Origin: Ketogulonicigenium robustum
GTDB lineage: Bacteria > Pseudomonadota > Alphaproteobacteria > Rhodobacterales > Rhodobacteraceae
NCBI RefSeq assembly: GCF_002117445.1
Contig: NZ_CP019937.1
Location: 745,501-809,500, forward strand
Direction: 5' to 3'
Length of the DNA: 64,000 nucleotides
In this document: positions 34,510 to 42,752 of the stretch, piece by piece
How positions within the stretch are numbered: the first letter of the stretch is position 1
Layout: every line of letters starts with the position of its first letter
Program-made: the position numbers and the translations under genes
The notes under the pieces: generated by a model
Databases searched by the model: none
The model's input: the letters and a program-made list of their open reading frames with translations, nothing else
What the model was told of the DNA's origin: nothing

Positions 34510-35232
34510 ATGTCACAGCGCAATTCGACCCCCCGCATTCACCCTGATGGAACGCCCTGGCGGAACTTTTACGGCCGGATTCGGGGTAAGTCCCTGCGTC
34601 CCGCGCAAGAGGCGCGCCTGTCCGATTTGGACCACTTGTCCCCCGGGCCGGTGACCCATGCCGAGAACCCCGACCGCACCCCGCTGGATCTGGCGGCGCG
34701 CTTTGGCGGTAAGCCGGTTTGGCTGGAAATCGGCTTCGGCGGGGGCGAGCATCTGGTCCATATGGCCGCCCGCTACCCCGACATCGCCATCATCGGGGCC
34801 GAGCCTTATGTGAACGGCGTCGCCATGCTGCTGCGCAAGATCGAATTGGCGGGCGTCAGCAATCTTGCCGTCTTCCCCGGTGACGTGCGCGAATTGTTCG
34901 ACGTGCTGCCCGATGGCAGCATCGAAAAAGCGTTCCTGAATTATCCCGACCCGTGGCACAAGGCGCGCCACCACCGCCGCCGTTTTGTCACGCCCGAATA
35001 CCTTGGCCCGCTGCATCGCGTGATGGCCGATGGCGCGCACCTGCGCGTCGCCACCGACATCCCCGACTATGTGCGCCAGACGCTGGAAGAAGTGCCCCCC
35101 GCCGGCTTTGCGCAGCTTGACCAGCCGATGGATCAGCCGTGGGACGACTGGATTTCGACCCGATACGAGCAAAAAGCCCTGCGCGAGGGCCGCTTCCCCC
35201 ATTACCTAACCTTCACGAAAGAGGCGCGCTGA
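34510..35232 (+). CDS. trmB: tRNA (guanine-N7)-methyltransferase
   Basis: A 240-residue SAM-dependent enzyme that makes m7G46 in tRNA variable loops. The SAM-binding motif [13 protein letters not shown] (about 77-89), [13 protein letters not shown], and the catalytic region [16 protein letters not shown] are clear. The ATG at 34510 is preceded by GAGG and begins after the terminator of the previous operon. Its stop overlaps the cmk start (TGATG). Confidence 0.96.
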   Translation: MSQRNSTPRIHPDGTPWRNFYGRIRGKSLRPAQEARLSDLDHLSPGPVTHAENPDRTPLDLAARFGGKPVWLEIGFGGGEHLVHMAARYPDIAIIGAEPYVNGVAMLLRKIELAGVSNLAVFPGDVRELFDVLPDGSIEKAFLNYPDPWHKARHHRRRFVTPEYLGPLHRVMADGAHLRVATDIPDYVRQTLEEVPPAGFAQLDQPMDQPWDDWISTRYEQKALREGRFPHYLTFTKEAR

Positions 35233-35843
35233 TGCATTTCACCATCGCGATTGATGGCCCCGCCGCCTCGGGCAAGGGCACGTTGGCCAAGGCGCTGGCC
35301 AAGCATTTCGGTTTTGAGCATCTGGACACTGGGCTGCTGTATCGCGCCGTCGCCGCCCGTGTTTTGGCGGGCGATACGCCCGAACACGCCGCCCAAACGC
35401 TGGACACCCATCACCTGACCCACAAAGGTATGCGCACCCCCGAGGTTGGCGCCGAGGCATCGCGCGTGGCGGCGATACCCGCGGTGCGGGCCGCGCTGGT
35501 CGACTATCAGCGCAAGGTCGCGCGCCGCAAAGGTGGCGCGGTGCTTGACGGGCGTGACATCGGCACCGTCATCGCCCCCGAGGCTGAAGTGAAGTTCTTT
35601 ATCACCGCCAGCGACACATCGCGTGCGCAGCGGCGGCTGGCCGAATTCACCGCCAAGGGGATCGACACCGATCTGGAAACCGTCCTGCGCGACATGCAAG
35701 ACCGCGACGCCCGCGATTCCGACCGCGCCGCCGCCCCGCTGCGCCCCGCCGATGACGCGATCACAATTGATACGTCCGATCTGACCGCCGAGGAGGTACT
35801 GGCCATCGCCATCGAGCTGGTGGACGAGGTTTTGCCTAAATAA
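35232..35843 (+). CDS. cmk: Cytidylate kinase
   Basis: A 203-residue (d)CMP kinase with the P-loop [12 protein letters not shown] (about 8-19), [11 protein letters not shown], and the [22 protein letters not shown] and [21 protein letters not shown] substrate-binding stretches. It phosphorylates CMP/dCMP in pyrimidine salvage and nucleic-acid turnover. Co-translation with trmB is indicated by a one-base overlap. The last eight bases overlap the end of the convergent DUF1489 gene. Confidence 0.96.
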   Translation: MHFTIAIDGPAASGKGTLAKALAKHFGFEHLDTGLLYRAVAARVLAGDTPEHAAQTLDTHHLTHKGMRTPEVGAEASRVAAIPAVRAALVDYQRKVARRKGGAVLDGRDIGTVIAPEAEVKFFITASDTSRAQRRLAEFTAKGIDTDLETVLRDMQDRDARDSDRAAAPLRPADDAITIDTSDLTAEEVLAIAIELVDEVLPK

Positions 35844-36270
35844 CCCCGATTTCCGCCAAGGCTGCGGCCAGTGCGGGGGGCAGGGCATCATCACGGGCGC
35901 GCCGCGGGTCTTGGTCTGCTGGCGCGTCTTTGCCATCCAGATAGCGCCACCCTTGAAAGGGGCGGCGCGGTGTGGGGGTGACCCGCACCAGTGTGGGGTC
36001 GCAGACGATGGCGCAGCGTTCGATCCCGTCGCTGCCTTTTACGCGATCGAACCGGATCAGCCGCTGGCGGCACAGAATAACGCCCTTGATCACCCAATAG
36101 ATCGACCCGTCGCCCGCCAGAATCTCGTCCTCGCGCTTCGGCCACATGCGGGTGATGTGGCGGGGCAGGCCATCGGCACTTTGCGCTTGCGGCAAGGTTT
36201 GCCATGCGGCCAGATCGGTCACATCGTCTGTCCCGACCGAGAGCTTGATCATATGAAGGGGGGATGGCAT
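35836..36270 (-). CDS. DUF1489-family protein
   Basis: A 144-residue soluble protein of the alphaproteobacterial DUF1489 family. It contains [19 protein letters not shown] near the start, [32 protein letters not shown] in the middle, and [10 protein letters not shown] near the end. Function is unknown. The ATG at 36270 ([10 protein letters not shown]) has AAGGAG upstream; a start at the next Met is possible. The gene overlaps the end of cmk by eight bases in convergent orientation. Confidence 0.88.
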   Translation of the reverse strand: MPSPLHMIKLSVGTDDVTDLAAWQTLPQAQSADGLPRHITRMWPKREDEILAGDGSIYWVIKGVILCRQRLIRFDRVKGSDGIERCAIVCDPTLVRVTPTPRRPFQGWRYLDGKDAPADQDPRRARDDALPPALAAALAEIGVI

Positions 36271-36319
36271 GCGGGTCTCCTTGCTGGGCAGTTTAGCGCC
36301 AAGCAAGGAGGGGTGCAAT

Positions 36320-38500
36320 TCACCCTTTGTCGGGCGAAAAGCGTAGGAGGCGCAGCGCGTTCAGCGTGACCAGAACTGTCGCGCCCGTGTCGGCCATAAT
36401 GGCCACCCACAGCCCCGTCATCCCTAAGACCGAGGTGACCAGAAACACCGCCTTCAGCCCCAGCGCGATGGCGACGTTTTGGTGGATGTTGCCCATGGTC
36501 TGGCGCGCCAGTGCGATCAGGCCGGGCACATCCTGCACGCGGTTACGCAAGATGGCGGCGTCGGCCGTTTCCAGCGCGACATCGGTGCCGCCGCCCATGG
36601 CGACGCCGACGGCCGCCTGTTTCAGCGCGGGCGCGTCGTTGATACCGTCGCCGACCATCATCACCGCGCCTCCGTCGCCCAGCGTGCGAATGGCGGCCAG
36701 CTTATCCTCGGGGCGCATCTCGGCCTTGAACTGCGTGCCAAGGGCGCCTGCAATGGCGGCGGCGGTGCGGGGGTTGTCGCCGGTCAGAATGGTCGCCGAC
36801 ACACCCATATCGCGCAGGCGGGCGATGGCGTCGGCGGCGTCGGCGCGGGGCTCGTCGCGCATGGCGATCAGGCCCAGCGCTTGGCCGCTGCGATAGACGA
36901 CGACGGCGGTTTTGCCCTCGGCCTCCAGCGCGGCGGCGGTGTCCAAGGTGCCAGTGTCGATGACACCTTCGGCATGGGCCATGCGCGGTGATGTGACGAA
37001 GGCGGCTTCGCCGTTCACATCGGCGGTGACGCCCATGCCGGTCAGGTCACGCGCGCCGGTGGCGGGCAGGGCGGGCAGGGCAGCGGCGCGGGCCAAAATG
37101 GCACCGGCCAAGGGGTGGGACGAGCCGCGTTCAACCGCAGCCGCGACGGCCAAAGCCTCGTCGACCGTCGCGCCCAAGGGGATGACGTCGGTGACTTGCG
37201 GGCGGCCCTCGGTCAGGGTGCCGGTTTTGTCAAAGGCGATGGTGCGCACGGCGGCGGCGGCCTCGATCACGGCGCCGCCTTTCATCAGCAGGCCATTGCG
37301 CGCGCCCGTGGCCATGCCAGATGCAATCGCCGCGGGAACCGAGATGACCAGCGCGCAGGGGCAGCCGATCAGCAGCAGCGCCAGCCCGCGATAGACCCAC
37401 GTGCCCCAATCCTGCCCGAAGGCCAGCGGCGGCACCACAATCACCATCGCCGATACCAGCACGATCAGCGGCATATACCAGCGGCTGAACCTGTCGATGA
37501 ACCGTTCGGTCGGGGCGCGGGATTCCTCGGCTTCCTCGACAAGGCGGATGATGCGCGAAATGGTATTGTCGGCGGCTGTGCGCGTCACGCGAATGCGCAG
37601 CGCTGCTTGGGTGTTGATGGCCCCCGCAAACACATCTTCGCCCGGCCCGCGCGTGCGCGGCAGGCTTTCGCCGGTGACGGGGCTTTCATCGATGCCCGAC
37701 GTCCCCTCGATAATCTCGCCATCGGCGGCGATGCGGTCGCCCGGACGGGTCTGGATGATATCGCCGATGCGCAGGCTGTCGGCGGGCACCTCATGCGTGT
37801 GGCCGTTGTGTTCGCGCAGCGCGGTGCGCGGCACCAGTGCGCCCAGCGCCCGGATGCCGTCGCGCGCGCGATTCGTCGCAACGCCCTCCAACACCTCGCC
37901 CACGGCAAACAGGAATACGACCAGCGCGGCTTCCTCGGCGGCGTTAATGAACAGCGCACCGACGGCGGCCAGCGTCATCAGGCTTTCGATGGTGAAGGGC
38001 TGCCCCGTGCGCAGCGCCGCGAACGCGCGGCGGGCGACAGGCACTAGCCCGACGATGCACGCCAGGGTAAATACCACCCCCTCGACCTGCGGGGCGATGG
38101 CGCTGATGATCCAGGCCGCGACCAGCAGCATGCCTGTGCCGATAACAAGGCGGCCTTTGGCAGTTTTGTACCATGCGCGACCGGCGTCCGCTGGGTCGTC
38201 GTGCGCATGGGCATGACCGTCATGAAGGGTATGGGGGCGGTGGTCGTGATTATGGGCCGCATTATGGGTCGCGCGGGGCGCGATGTCGTACCCAAGGCGG
38301 CGAACCGTATCCTCGACCGCCTCACGGGGTGTCTGGGCCTCGTCCAGCGTCAGCTTCAGGCGCTCGCTCATCACCGTAACTTCGACGTCTTGGGTCCCGG
38401 GCAGGCGCGCGACGGCTGTCTTGATCTTGCCCGCGCAGCCCGCGCAATCCATGCCGGCGATCGCCCATTCCAGGGGGCCGGTTTCAGCCTTTTGTGTCAT
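36320..38500 (-). CDS. zntA: Zn/Cd/Pb-exporting P1B-type ATPase
   Basis: A 726-residue heavy-metal ATPase. One N-terminal metal-binding domain carries GMDCAGC (Cys19/22), followed by a His-rich linker (about 79-102). Eight predicted helices surround IGCPCALVIS (CPC), DKTGTLTEG, and the C-terminal ADTGATVLVTLNALRLL, whose Asp is typical of Zn-type P1B-2 pumps. It should export Zn2+, Cd2+ or Pb2+ from the cytosol. The divergent MerR gene and its operator support metal induction. AAGGGGG precedes the ATG. Confidence 0.96.
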   Translation of the reverse strand: MTQKAETGPLEWAIAGMDCAGCAGKIKTAVARLPGTQDVEVTVMSERLKLTLDEAQTPREAVEDTVRRLGYDIAPRATHNAAHNHDHRPHTLHDGHAHAHDDPADAGRAWYKTAKGRLVIGTGMLLVAAWIISAIAPQVEGVVFTLACIVGLVPVARRAFAALRTGQPFTIESLMTLAAVGALFINAAEEAALVVFLFAVGEVLEGVATNRARDGIRALGALVPRTALREHNGHTHEVPADSLRIGDIIQTRPGDRIAADGEIIEGTSGIDESPVTGESLPRTRGPGEDVFAGAINTQAALRIRVTRTAADNTISRIIRLVEEAEESRAPTERFIDRFSRWYMPLIVLVSAMVIVVPPLAFGQDWGTWVYRGLALLLIGCPCALVISVPAAIASGMATGARNGLLMKGGAVIEAAAAVRTIAFDKTGTLTEGRPQVTDVIPLGATVDEALAVAAAVERGSSHPLAGAILARAAALPALPATGARDLTGMGVTADVNGEAAFVTSPRMAHAEGVIDTGTLDTAAALEAEGKTAVVVYRSGQALGLIAMRDEPRADAADAIARLRDMGVSATILTGDNPRTAAAIAGALGTQFKAEMRPEDKLAAIRTLGDGGAVMMVGDGINDAPALKQAAVGVAMGGGTDVALETADAAILRNRVQDVPGLIALARQTMGNIHQNVAIALGLKAVFLVTSVLGMTGLWVAIMADTGATVLVTLNALRLLRFSPDKG

Positions 38501-38544
38501 TCGATTCCCCCTTCAGGGTAGGGTCTTGCTTTCGTCGAATCAGG

Positions 38545-38575
38545 AAACTAATTGCTCTAGCACCTATAGGTTCAA
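38545..38575 (-). promoter_or_regulatory. ZntR/CadR-type operator-promoter of zntA
   Basis: On the minus strand TTGAAC (38575-38570) and TAGTTT (38550-38545) are 19 bp apart. The spacer holds the dyad CTATAG-GTG-CTAGAG (38569-38555), a form common to ZntR/CadR/PbrR sites. The layout is that of a promoter activated by metal-bound MerR protein, and the divergent gene encodes such a protein. Confidence 0.8.
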
Positions 38576-38585
38576 GGGGTTTTTG

Positions 38586-39014
38586 ATGCTGACGATTGGA
38601 AAATTGGGTAAATCGGCGGGGGTCAAAGTGCCAACCATCCGATATTACGAACAAATTGGACTTTTGCCTGACGTCGGACGCAGCAGCGGAAACCAGCGCC
38701 TTTATGATGAAAACGTGCTGCAACGGCTGCGGTTCATCCGCCATGCGCGCGATTTGGGGTTTCCGCTGGATGCAGTGCGTGAATTACTGAGCCTGTCTGA
38801 CCAGCCCGATCATTCCTGCGCGGCGGTCGATGAAATCGCGGTGCGCCAGCTGCACGAGGTGCGCGCCCGCATCAGCCGCCTGCAAGCCCTCGAGGCGGAG
38901 CTATCGCGCATGATCGCCGCTGATCAGCCCGGAAACGTGGCGCAATGCCACGTGATCGAGGTGCTGGGTAATCACGACCTCTGCGCCCACCACGATCATG
39001 GTGACGCTGCCTGA
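38586..39014 (+). CDS. MerR-family Zn/Cd/Pb-responsive regulator
   Basis: A 142-residue MerR protein with an N-terminal winged HTH (VPTIRYYEQIGLLPDVGRSSGNQRLYDE), a dimerisation helix (about 83-117) and a C-terminal metal loop. Three cysteines at 78, 121 and 133 match the three-Cys set of CadR/ZntR-type regulators, and the tail is His/Asp-rich (CAHHDHGD). It should activate the divergent ATPase gene. The stop overlaps the start of bioM (TGATG), so it heads an operon with the biotin importer genes, which is an unexpected pairing. AAGGGG precedes the ATG. Confidence 0.93.
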   Translation: MLTIGKLGKSAGVKVPTIRYYEQIGLLPDVGRSSGNQRLYDENVLQRLRFIRHARDLGFPLDAVRELLSLSDQPDHSCAAVDEIAVRQLHEVRARISRLQALEAELSRMIAADQPGNVAQCHVIEVLGNHDLCAHHDHGDAA

Positions 39015-39721
39015 TGCCGATATCTTTGCGTTTCAACGCCGTGCACTACAGCCCGGCGGACCTGCCCCTGTTCAATGGGTTGAATGTGGCCCTGCAAGAC
39101 CACCGCGTCGCGCTGATCGGCCGGAACGGGGCGGGTAAGTCGCAGTTCTTGCGCCTTGCTGCAGGGCTGATTGCCGCCGATGAAGGCGAAGTGCTGCTGG
39201 ATGGCGTCGCCATTGCCAAAGACCGCCGCCGTGCACTGGAACTGGTCGGGGTGATCTTCCAGAACCCCGACCACCAAATTATCTTCCCGACGGTGGACGA
39301 GGAAATGGCTTTCGGCTTGCGGCATTTGCCAAAGCCCGCTGCCACGGCCCGCATTGATGCAGTGTTGGACCGGTTTGGACGGGGCGCATGGCGCGGCCGC
39401 GCGGTGCAAAGCCTATCGCAGGGCCAGCGCCAACTGCTGTGCCTGATGGCGGTGCTGGCGATGCAACCCAAGCTGATCGTATTGGACGAGCCGACATCGG
39501 GGTTGGATCTGGTGACGCGGCTGCGGCTGTTGCAGGTGCTGGATGCCTTGCCGCAGGATGTTCTGCACATAACACACGATCTGGACGCGATCGCGGATTA
39601 TGATCGCGTGATCTGGCTCGATGATGGTCGCGTCATTGGCGACGGGCGGCCCGCAACGGTGCTGCCCCAATACCGCGCCTACATGGCCGAGGAGGCTGCC
39701 CGTGCTGAGCCTGACTGCTGA
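39014..39721 (+). CDS. bioM: Biotin ECF transporter ATPase
   Basis: A 235-residue energy-coupling-factor ATPase with Walker A GRNGAGKSQ (about 37-45), Q-loop FQNPDHQIIFPTVDEEMAFGL (typical of ECF/cobalt-type ATPases), signature LSQGQRQ, and Walker B LIVLDEPTSGLD. It powers the BioN-BioY importer. Its start lies within the stop of the metal regulator gene. bioN begins 20 bases before its stop, so the four genes are tightly packed. Confidence 0.93.
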   Translation: MPISLRFNAVHYSPADLPLFNGLNVALQDHRVALIGRNGAGKSQFLRLAAGLIAADEGEVLLDGVAIAKDRRRALELVGVIFQNPDHQIIFPTVDEEMAFGLRHLPKPAATARIDAVLDRFGRGAWRGRAVQSLSQGQRQLLCLMAVLAMQPKLIVLDEPTSGLDLVTRLRLLQVLDALPQDVLHITHDLDAIADYDRVIWLDDGRVIGDGRPATVLPQYRAYMAEEAARAEPDC

Positions 39722-40346
39722 GACGCAGACACCTTTTCACGGCTGGCCCGCCGCGACAAAATTATGGCTGCTCGCCGGGTTCAGTTTGGCCGTTGTCGGG
39801 TTTTCCAGCTTGCCGCTGGTGACCTGCGCGGCGGCGATGGTAGTGGCCGCGCATTTGGTGTGCGGCTGGCGGGTGTGCCGACAGGCACTGCGGCTGATGC
39901 GCCCGATCTGGATTTTTGTCACGATCATTCTGCTGTGGCAGAGCCTGTCGGGCGATGTCTGGCGCGGGGTGGAAATTGCGCTGCGGATCGTCGTGCTGGT
40001 GGCTGCGGCCAATCTGGTCACCATGACCACGCCGCTGCAGGCAATGATGCAGGCTGTTGCGGCAGGGCTTGGCCATATCGGGGTGCCTGCGGGGCTGCGG
40101 GCGCAAATGGCGATCGCGGTGGCCTTGGTGATCAGCTTCGTTCCGCAAATTTCGGCCCGCGCACGGCACTTGCGGCTGGCCTGGCGCGCGCGCAGCACGC
40201 GCCCTGCGGGCTGGCGGCTGGCCTTGCCGTTGGCGCTTTCGGCGGTTGACGCAGCCGATCAGGTCGGCGAAGCATTGCGCGCGCGCGGCGGTGTTGATGA
40301 TCCCGCCCCAGCGCCCTTATCAACGGAGCAAGACTTTGGAACGTAA
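39702..40346 (+). CDS. bioN: Biotin ECF transporter transmembrane component
   Basis: A 214-residue membrane T-component of the ECF type (CbiQ/BioN). Hydrophobic helices span about 20-130. The cytoplasmic coupling region contains FVPQISARARHLRLAWRARST with Ala-Arg-Ser/Thr-like motifs that contact the ATPase. The GTG start at 39702 has GGAGG six bases upstream and lies inside bioM (20-base overlap); no ATG fits. It overlaps bioY by 11 bases. Confidence 0.9.
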   Translation: MLSLTAETQTPFHGWPAATKLWLLAGFSLAVVGFSSLPLVTCAAAMVVAAHLVCGWRVCRQALRLMRPIWIFVTIILLWQSLSGDVWRGVEIALRIVVLVAAANLVTMTTPLQAMMQAVAAGLGHIGVPAGLRAQMAIAVALVISFVPQISARARHLRLAWRARSTRPAGWRLALPLALSAVDAADQVGEALRARGGVDDPAPAPLSTEQDFGT

Positions 40347-40881
40347 TATCGCGATGATCGCCCTCTTTGCGGCGCTGATTGCCGCGCTGGCTTTCGTGCC
40401 CGCGCTGACGCTGCTGAACGGTGTACCGATTTCAGCGCAGAGCATGGGCATCATGTTGGCTGGGGCCATTCTGGGCCCGAAACGGGGCGCGCTGGCCGTG
40501 CTGTTGTTCTTGGCGCTGGTTGCGCTGGGCCTGCCGATCTTGTCGGGCGGGCGCGGGGGCTTGGGCGTTTTCATGGGCCCGACGATTGGCTACCTGATCG
40601 CGTTCCCCATTGGCGCATTCGTGGTGGGCTGGATTGCAGGGCGTTTCCGCAACCCCATGAGCATCACGGCAGTGGTCACGGGCACCGTGATCTCGGGGAT
40701 TTTTCTGGTTAACTTCATCGGCGCGCTGGGCATGTGGGCCAAGCTGGACACGACCTTTACCGGCGCCCTGATGATGACGACGCCGTTCCTGTTGGGCGAT
40801 GCCATCAAGGCGGTGCTGACGGGCATTATCACGGCGGCTGTCGCGCAGGCGCGCCCCTCGCTGATCAAACAACGCGCTTAA
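40336..40881 (+). CDS. bioY: Biotin transporter substrate-binding component BioY
   Basis: A 181-residue S-component with six predicted helices. The BioY signature is SGGRGGLGVFMGPTIGYLIAFPIGA (about 72-96). It binds biotin with high affinity and couples to BioMN. The best start is TTG at 40336, inside bioN, with GGAG seven bases upstream; an ATG at 40354 would lose six residues and has no ribosome-binding site. The stop overlaps that of the convergent transglycosylase gene (TTAA). Confidence 0.93.
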   Translation: MERNIAMIALFAALIAALAFVPALTLLNGVPISAQSMGIMLAGAILGPKRGALAVLLFLALVALGLPILSGGRGGLGVFMGPTIGYLIAFPIGAFVVGWIAGRFRNPMSITAVVTGTVISGIFLVNFIGALGMWAKLDTTFTGALMMTTPFLLGDAIKAVLTGIITAAVAQARPSLIKQRA

Positions 40882-41681
40882 GGCGCGTCGATGCGGCTGG
40901 CGATCAGCGCGATGGCGCGCTGGTAGACGCCCGCCGCATTCCATTCCTGAATGACCGCGAAATTCGGCTGGCCTTCCATATAGCCCAGCGTCGTCTGCCA
41001 GCCCTTCTGGCGCAGGAAGTTGGCCGTCGAATAGAGGGCGTCTGCGCGGTTCGTCATATCGACCACGCCGTCGCCGTTGCCATCCACCCCATAGGTAATG
41101 ATGTTGCCCGGCAGAAACTGGGTATGCCCCAGTTCGCCGTGCATCGCGCCGACCGAATTGGCACTGATGGCCCCGCGGTCGACCAGTTGCAGGGCAGCCA
41201 CGGCGTGGGGCGTGAAAAACGCGGGGCGGCGGCAGTCATAGGCCAGCGTCGTGATGGCGGAAATCACGTTGCTGTCGCCCATGCCGTGACCGAAGCCGGT
41301 TTCCATCCCGTGAATGGCGACAATGATGCTGGACGGCACGCCGAATCGTTGTTCAAGCGCAAGGAAGAAGTCGCGGTTGTTCGCAATCTGGCGGCGGCCC
41401 TGCGCGACGATTGTGTCACCCCCGCGAATACGCATGAATTCGTCCAGCGCATAGCGGAAGCTGCGCTGGTTACGGTCTGCGTTTATGGTACGGGTGGCGT
41501 AATTTGCGCCCTCGAGCGCGGCCAGACCGCGCGCACCGACGCCGTTTTGCGCGGCATAGCTGGCAAATTCGCGCTTCCACGCGCCAAATCCGGCGGCGTC
41601 GTTACCGCAGGTAAGTGCGGCAGCGGGGCCCGCCGCCAAAACGCCCAAAAGCACCGCCAAAGCCGTTTTCCGCATTCTCAT
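40878..41681 (-). CDS. Lytic murein transglycosylase (MltB-like)
   Basis: A 267-residue exported protein. The signal peptide (MRKTALAVLLGVLAAGPAAALTC) precedes an SLT_2/MltB-type domain with IHGMETGFGHGMGDSNVISAITTLAYDCRR, where the Glu in HGMETGFG is the expected catalytic acid. GELGHTQFLPGNIITYGVDGNGDG and a C-terminal QKGWQ/NFAVIQEWN follow. It cleaves peptidoglycan with formation of 1,6-anhydro-muramyl ends. Starts at 41681 and 41675 are both possible; a G-run upstream favours 41675 slightly. It is divergent from the SMP-30-like gene. Confidence 0.9.
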   Translation of the reverse strand: MRMRKTALAVLLGVLAAGPAAALTCGNDAAGFGAWKREFASYAAQNGVGARGLAALEGANYATRTINADRNQRSFRYALDEFMRIRGGDTIVAQGRRQIANNRDFFLALEQRFGVPSSIIVAIHGMETGFGHGMGDSNVISAITTLAYDCRRPAFFTPHAVAALQLVDRGAISANSVGAMHGELGHTQFLPGNIITYGVDGNGDGVVDMTNRADALYSTANFLRQKGWQTTLGYMEGQPNFAVIQEWNAAGVYQRAIALIASRIDAP

Positions 41682-41846
41682 CCCCCCAATCTGGTTGCGG
41701 CGATGATAGCGGTGGCACCGCGCCGCGCCAGAAAACTTTTGCCGATCATGCGTTTGTTTCACTTTTCCGCTGGGAGGGGACAGATTGTCGCACTAATCTC
41801 GCTGCGGGACGGCGGGAAACGTGCCAGTCCCCGAAGGAGGAACCCC

Positions 41847-42716
41847 ATGAAAACGCTTATCTCCACCCTGTCTGTCGCCGCATTGCTGGCTGGCGCTGCC
41901 CCCGTATTGGCAGCCGAGCCGGTCGAACTGTGGCGCACGACGGGCTTTACGGCACCTGAATCGGTCTCTTACGACCCCGGCACCGACGCATTTTATGTGA
42001 CGAACGTGAACGGCGACGCCGAGGGCGCGGCCGGTTTCATCACCAAGCTGAACCGTGACGGATCGATCGCCGAGGAGCGTTTCGCCGAAGGCTTCACCCG
42101 CCCGCTGGGCACCGCGATCAAGGATGGCACCTTGTGGGTCGCCACCGTCAACACCATCGCAAAGGTCGACTTGTCCAGCGGTGCTGTTGAACAGTTCTCC
42201 GCCCCTGAAGGCGTAGGGATGCTGAACGGCATCGATGTGGGCGCGGATGGCACCGTATACGCCACCGACACGCTGAACGCGGCGATTTATGCGTTGCAAG
42301 ACGGCGCGGTCAGCCTGTGGCTGCAAGACCCCGCGCTGACCGGCATCAACGGTATCGAGGCTGACGGCGACCGCCTGATCGTCGTCCGCATGGGCGATCT
42401 ATCGAAGGGGTTCGCCAATATCTCGCCCATCGGCGACGCCAAGCAGATCGACATCGCGACCAAGGCGATCAGCGATTATGGTCAACCCGAGATCGGCATT
42501 TTCGACGGTGTCGACATGGCCGACGGCGGTGTGTTGGCTGCGGATTACGCAGGCGGCAAGCTGGTCTTCATCCCTGAAAACGGCGCCCCCGAGGTGCTGC
42601 TGGATACCGGCATTACCAGCTTTGCCGACCATCACTACTACCCCGAGATGGACGGCCTGATCGTGTTGCCGATCACCATGGCGAACGAAGTCGTCGCCTA
42701 TAGCTGGAAGCAATAA
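41847..42716 (+). CDS. Secreted SMP-30/gluconolactonase-like beta-propeller protein
   Basis: A 289-residue protein with a Sec signal (MKTLISTLSVAALLAGAAPVLA-AEP), so it is probably periplasmic. The mature part has repeated propeller strands (PESVSYDPGTDAFYVTNVNG, GTAIKDGTLWVATVNTIAKVD, LNGIDVGADGTVYATDTLNAAIY, INGIEADGDRLIVV). The Asn-Gly-Ile and Asp patterns are typical of calcium-binding SMP-30-type lactonases. The substrate is unknown, and a non-enzymatic role is possible. AAGGAGG precedes the ATG. It appears monocistronic with a shared terminator against metG. Confidence 0.82.
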   Translation: MKTLISTLSVAALLAGAAPVLAAEPVELWRTTGFTAPESVSYDPGTDAFYVTNVNGDAEGAAGFITKLNRDGSIAEERFAEGFTRPLGTAIKDGTLWVATVNTIAKVDLSSGAVEQFSAPEGVGMLNGIDVGADGTVYATDTLNAAIYALQDGAVSLWLQDPALTGINGIEADGDRLIVVRMGDLSKGFANISPIGDAKQIDIATKAISDYGQPEIGIFDGVDMADGGVLAADYAGGKLVFIPENGAPEVLLDTGITSFADHHYYPEMDGLIVLPITMANEVVAYSWKQ

Positions 42717-42719
42717 GCA

Positions 42720-42747
42720 AAAGGGCCGCCCGATGGGGCGGCCCTTT
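42720..42747. terminator. Bidirectional terminator between SMP-30-like gene and metG
   Basis: AAAGGGCCGCCC / GGGCGGCCCTTT forms a 12-bp stem with a 4-nt loop, flanked by A and T runs, in the 36-bp gap of a convergent gene pair. Confidence 0.9.
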
Positions 42748-42752
42748 CTGGT

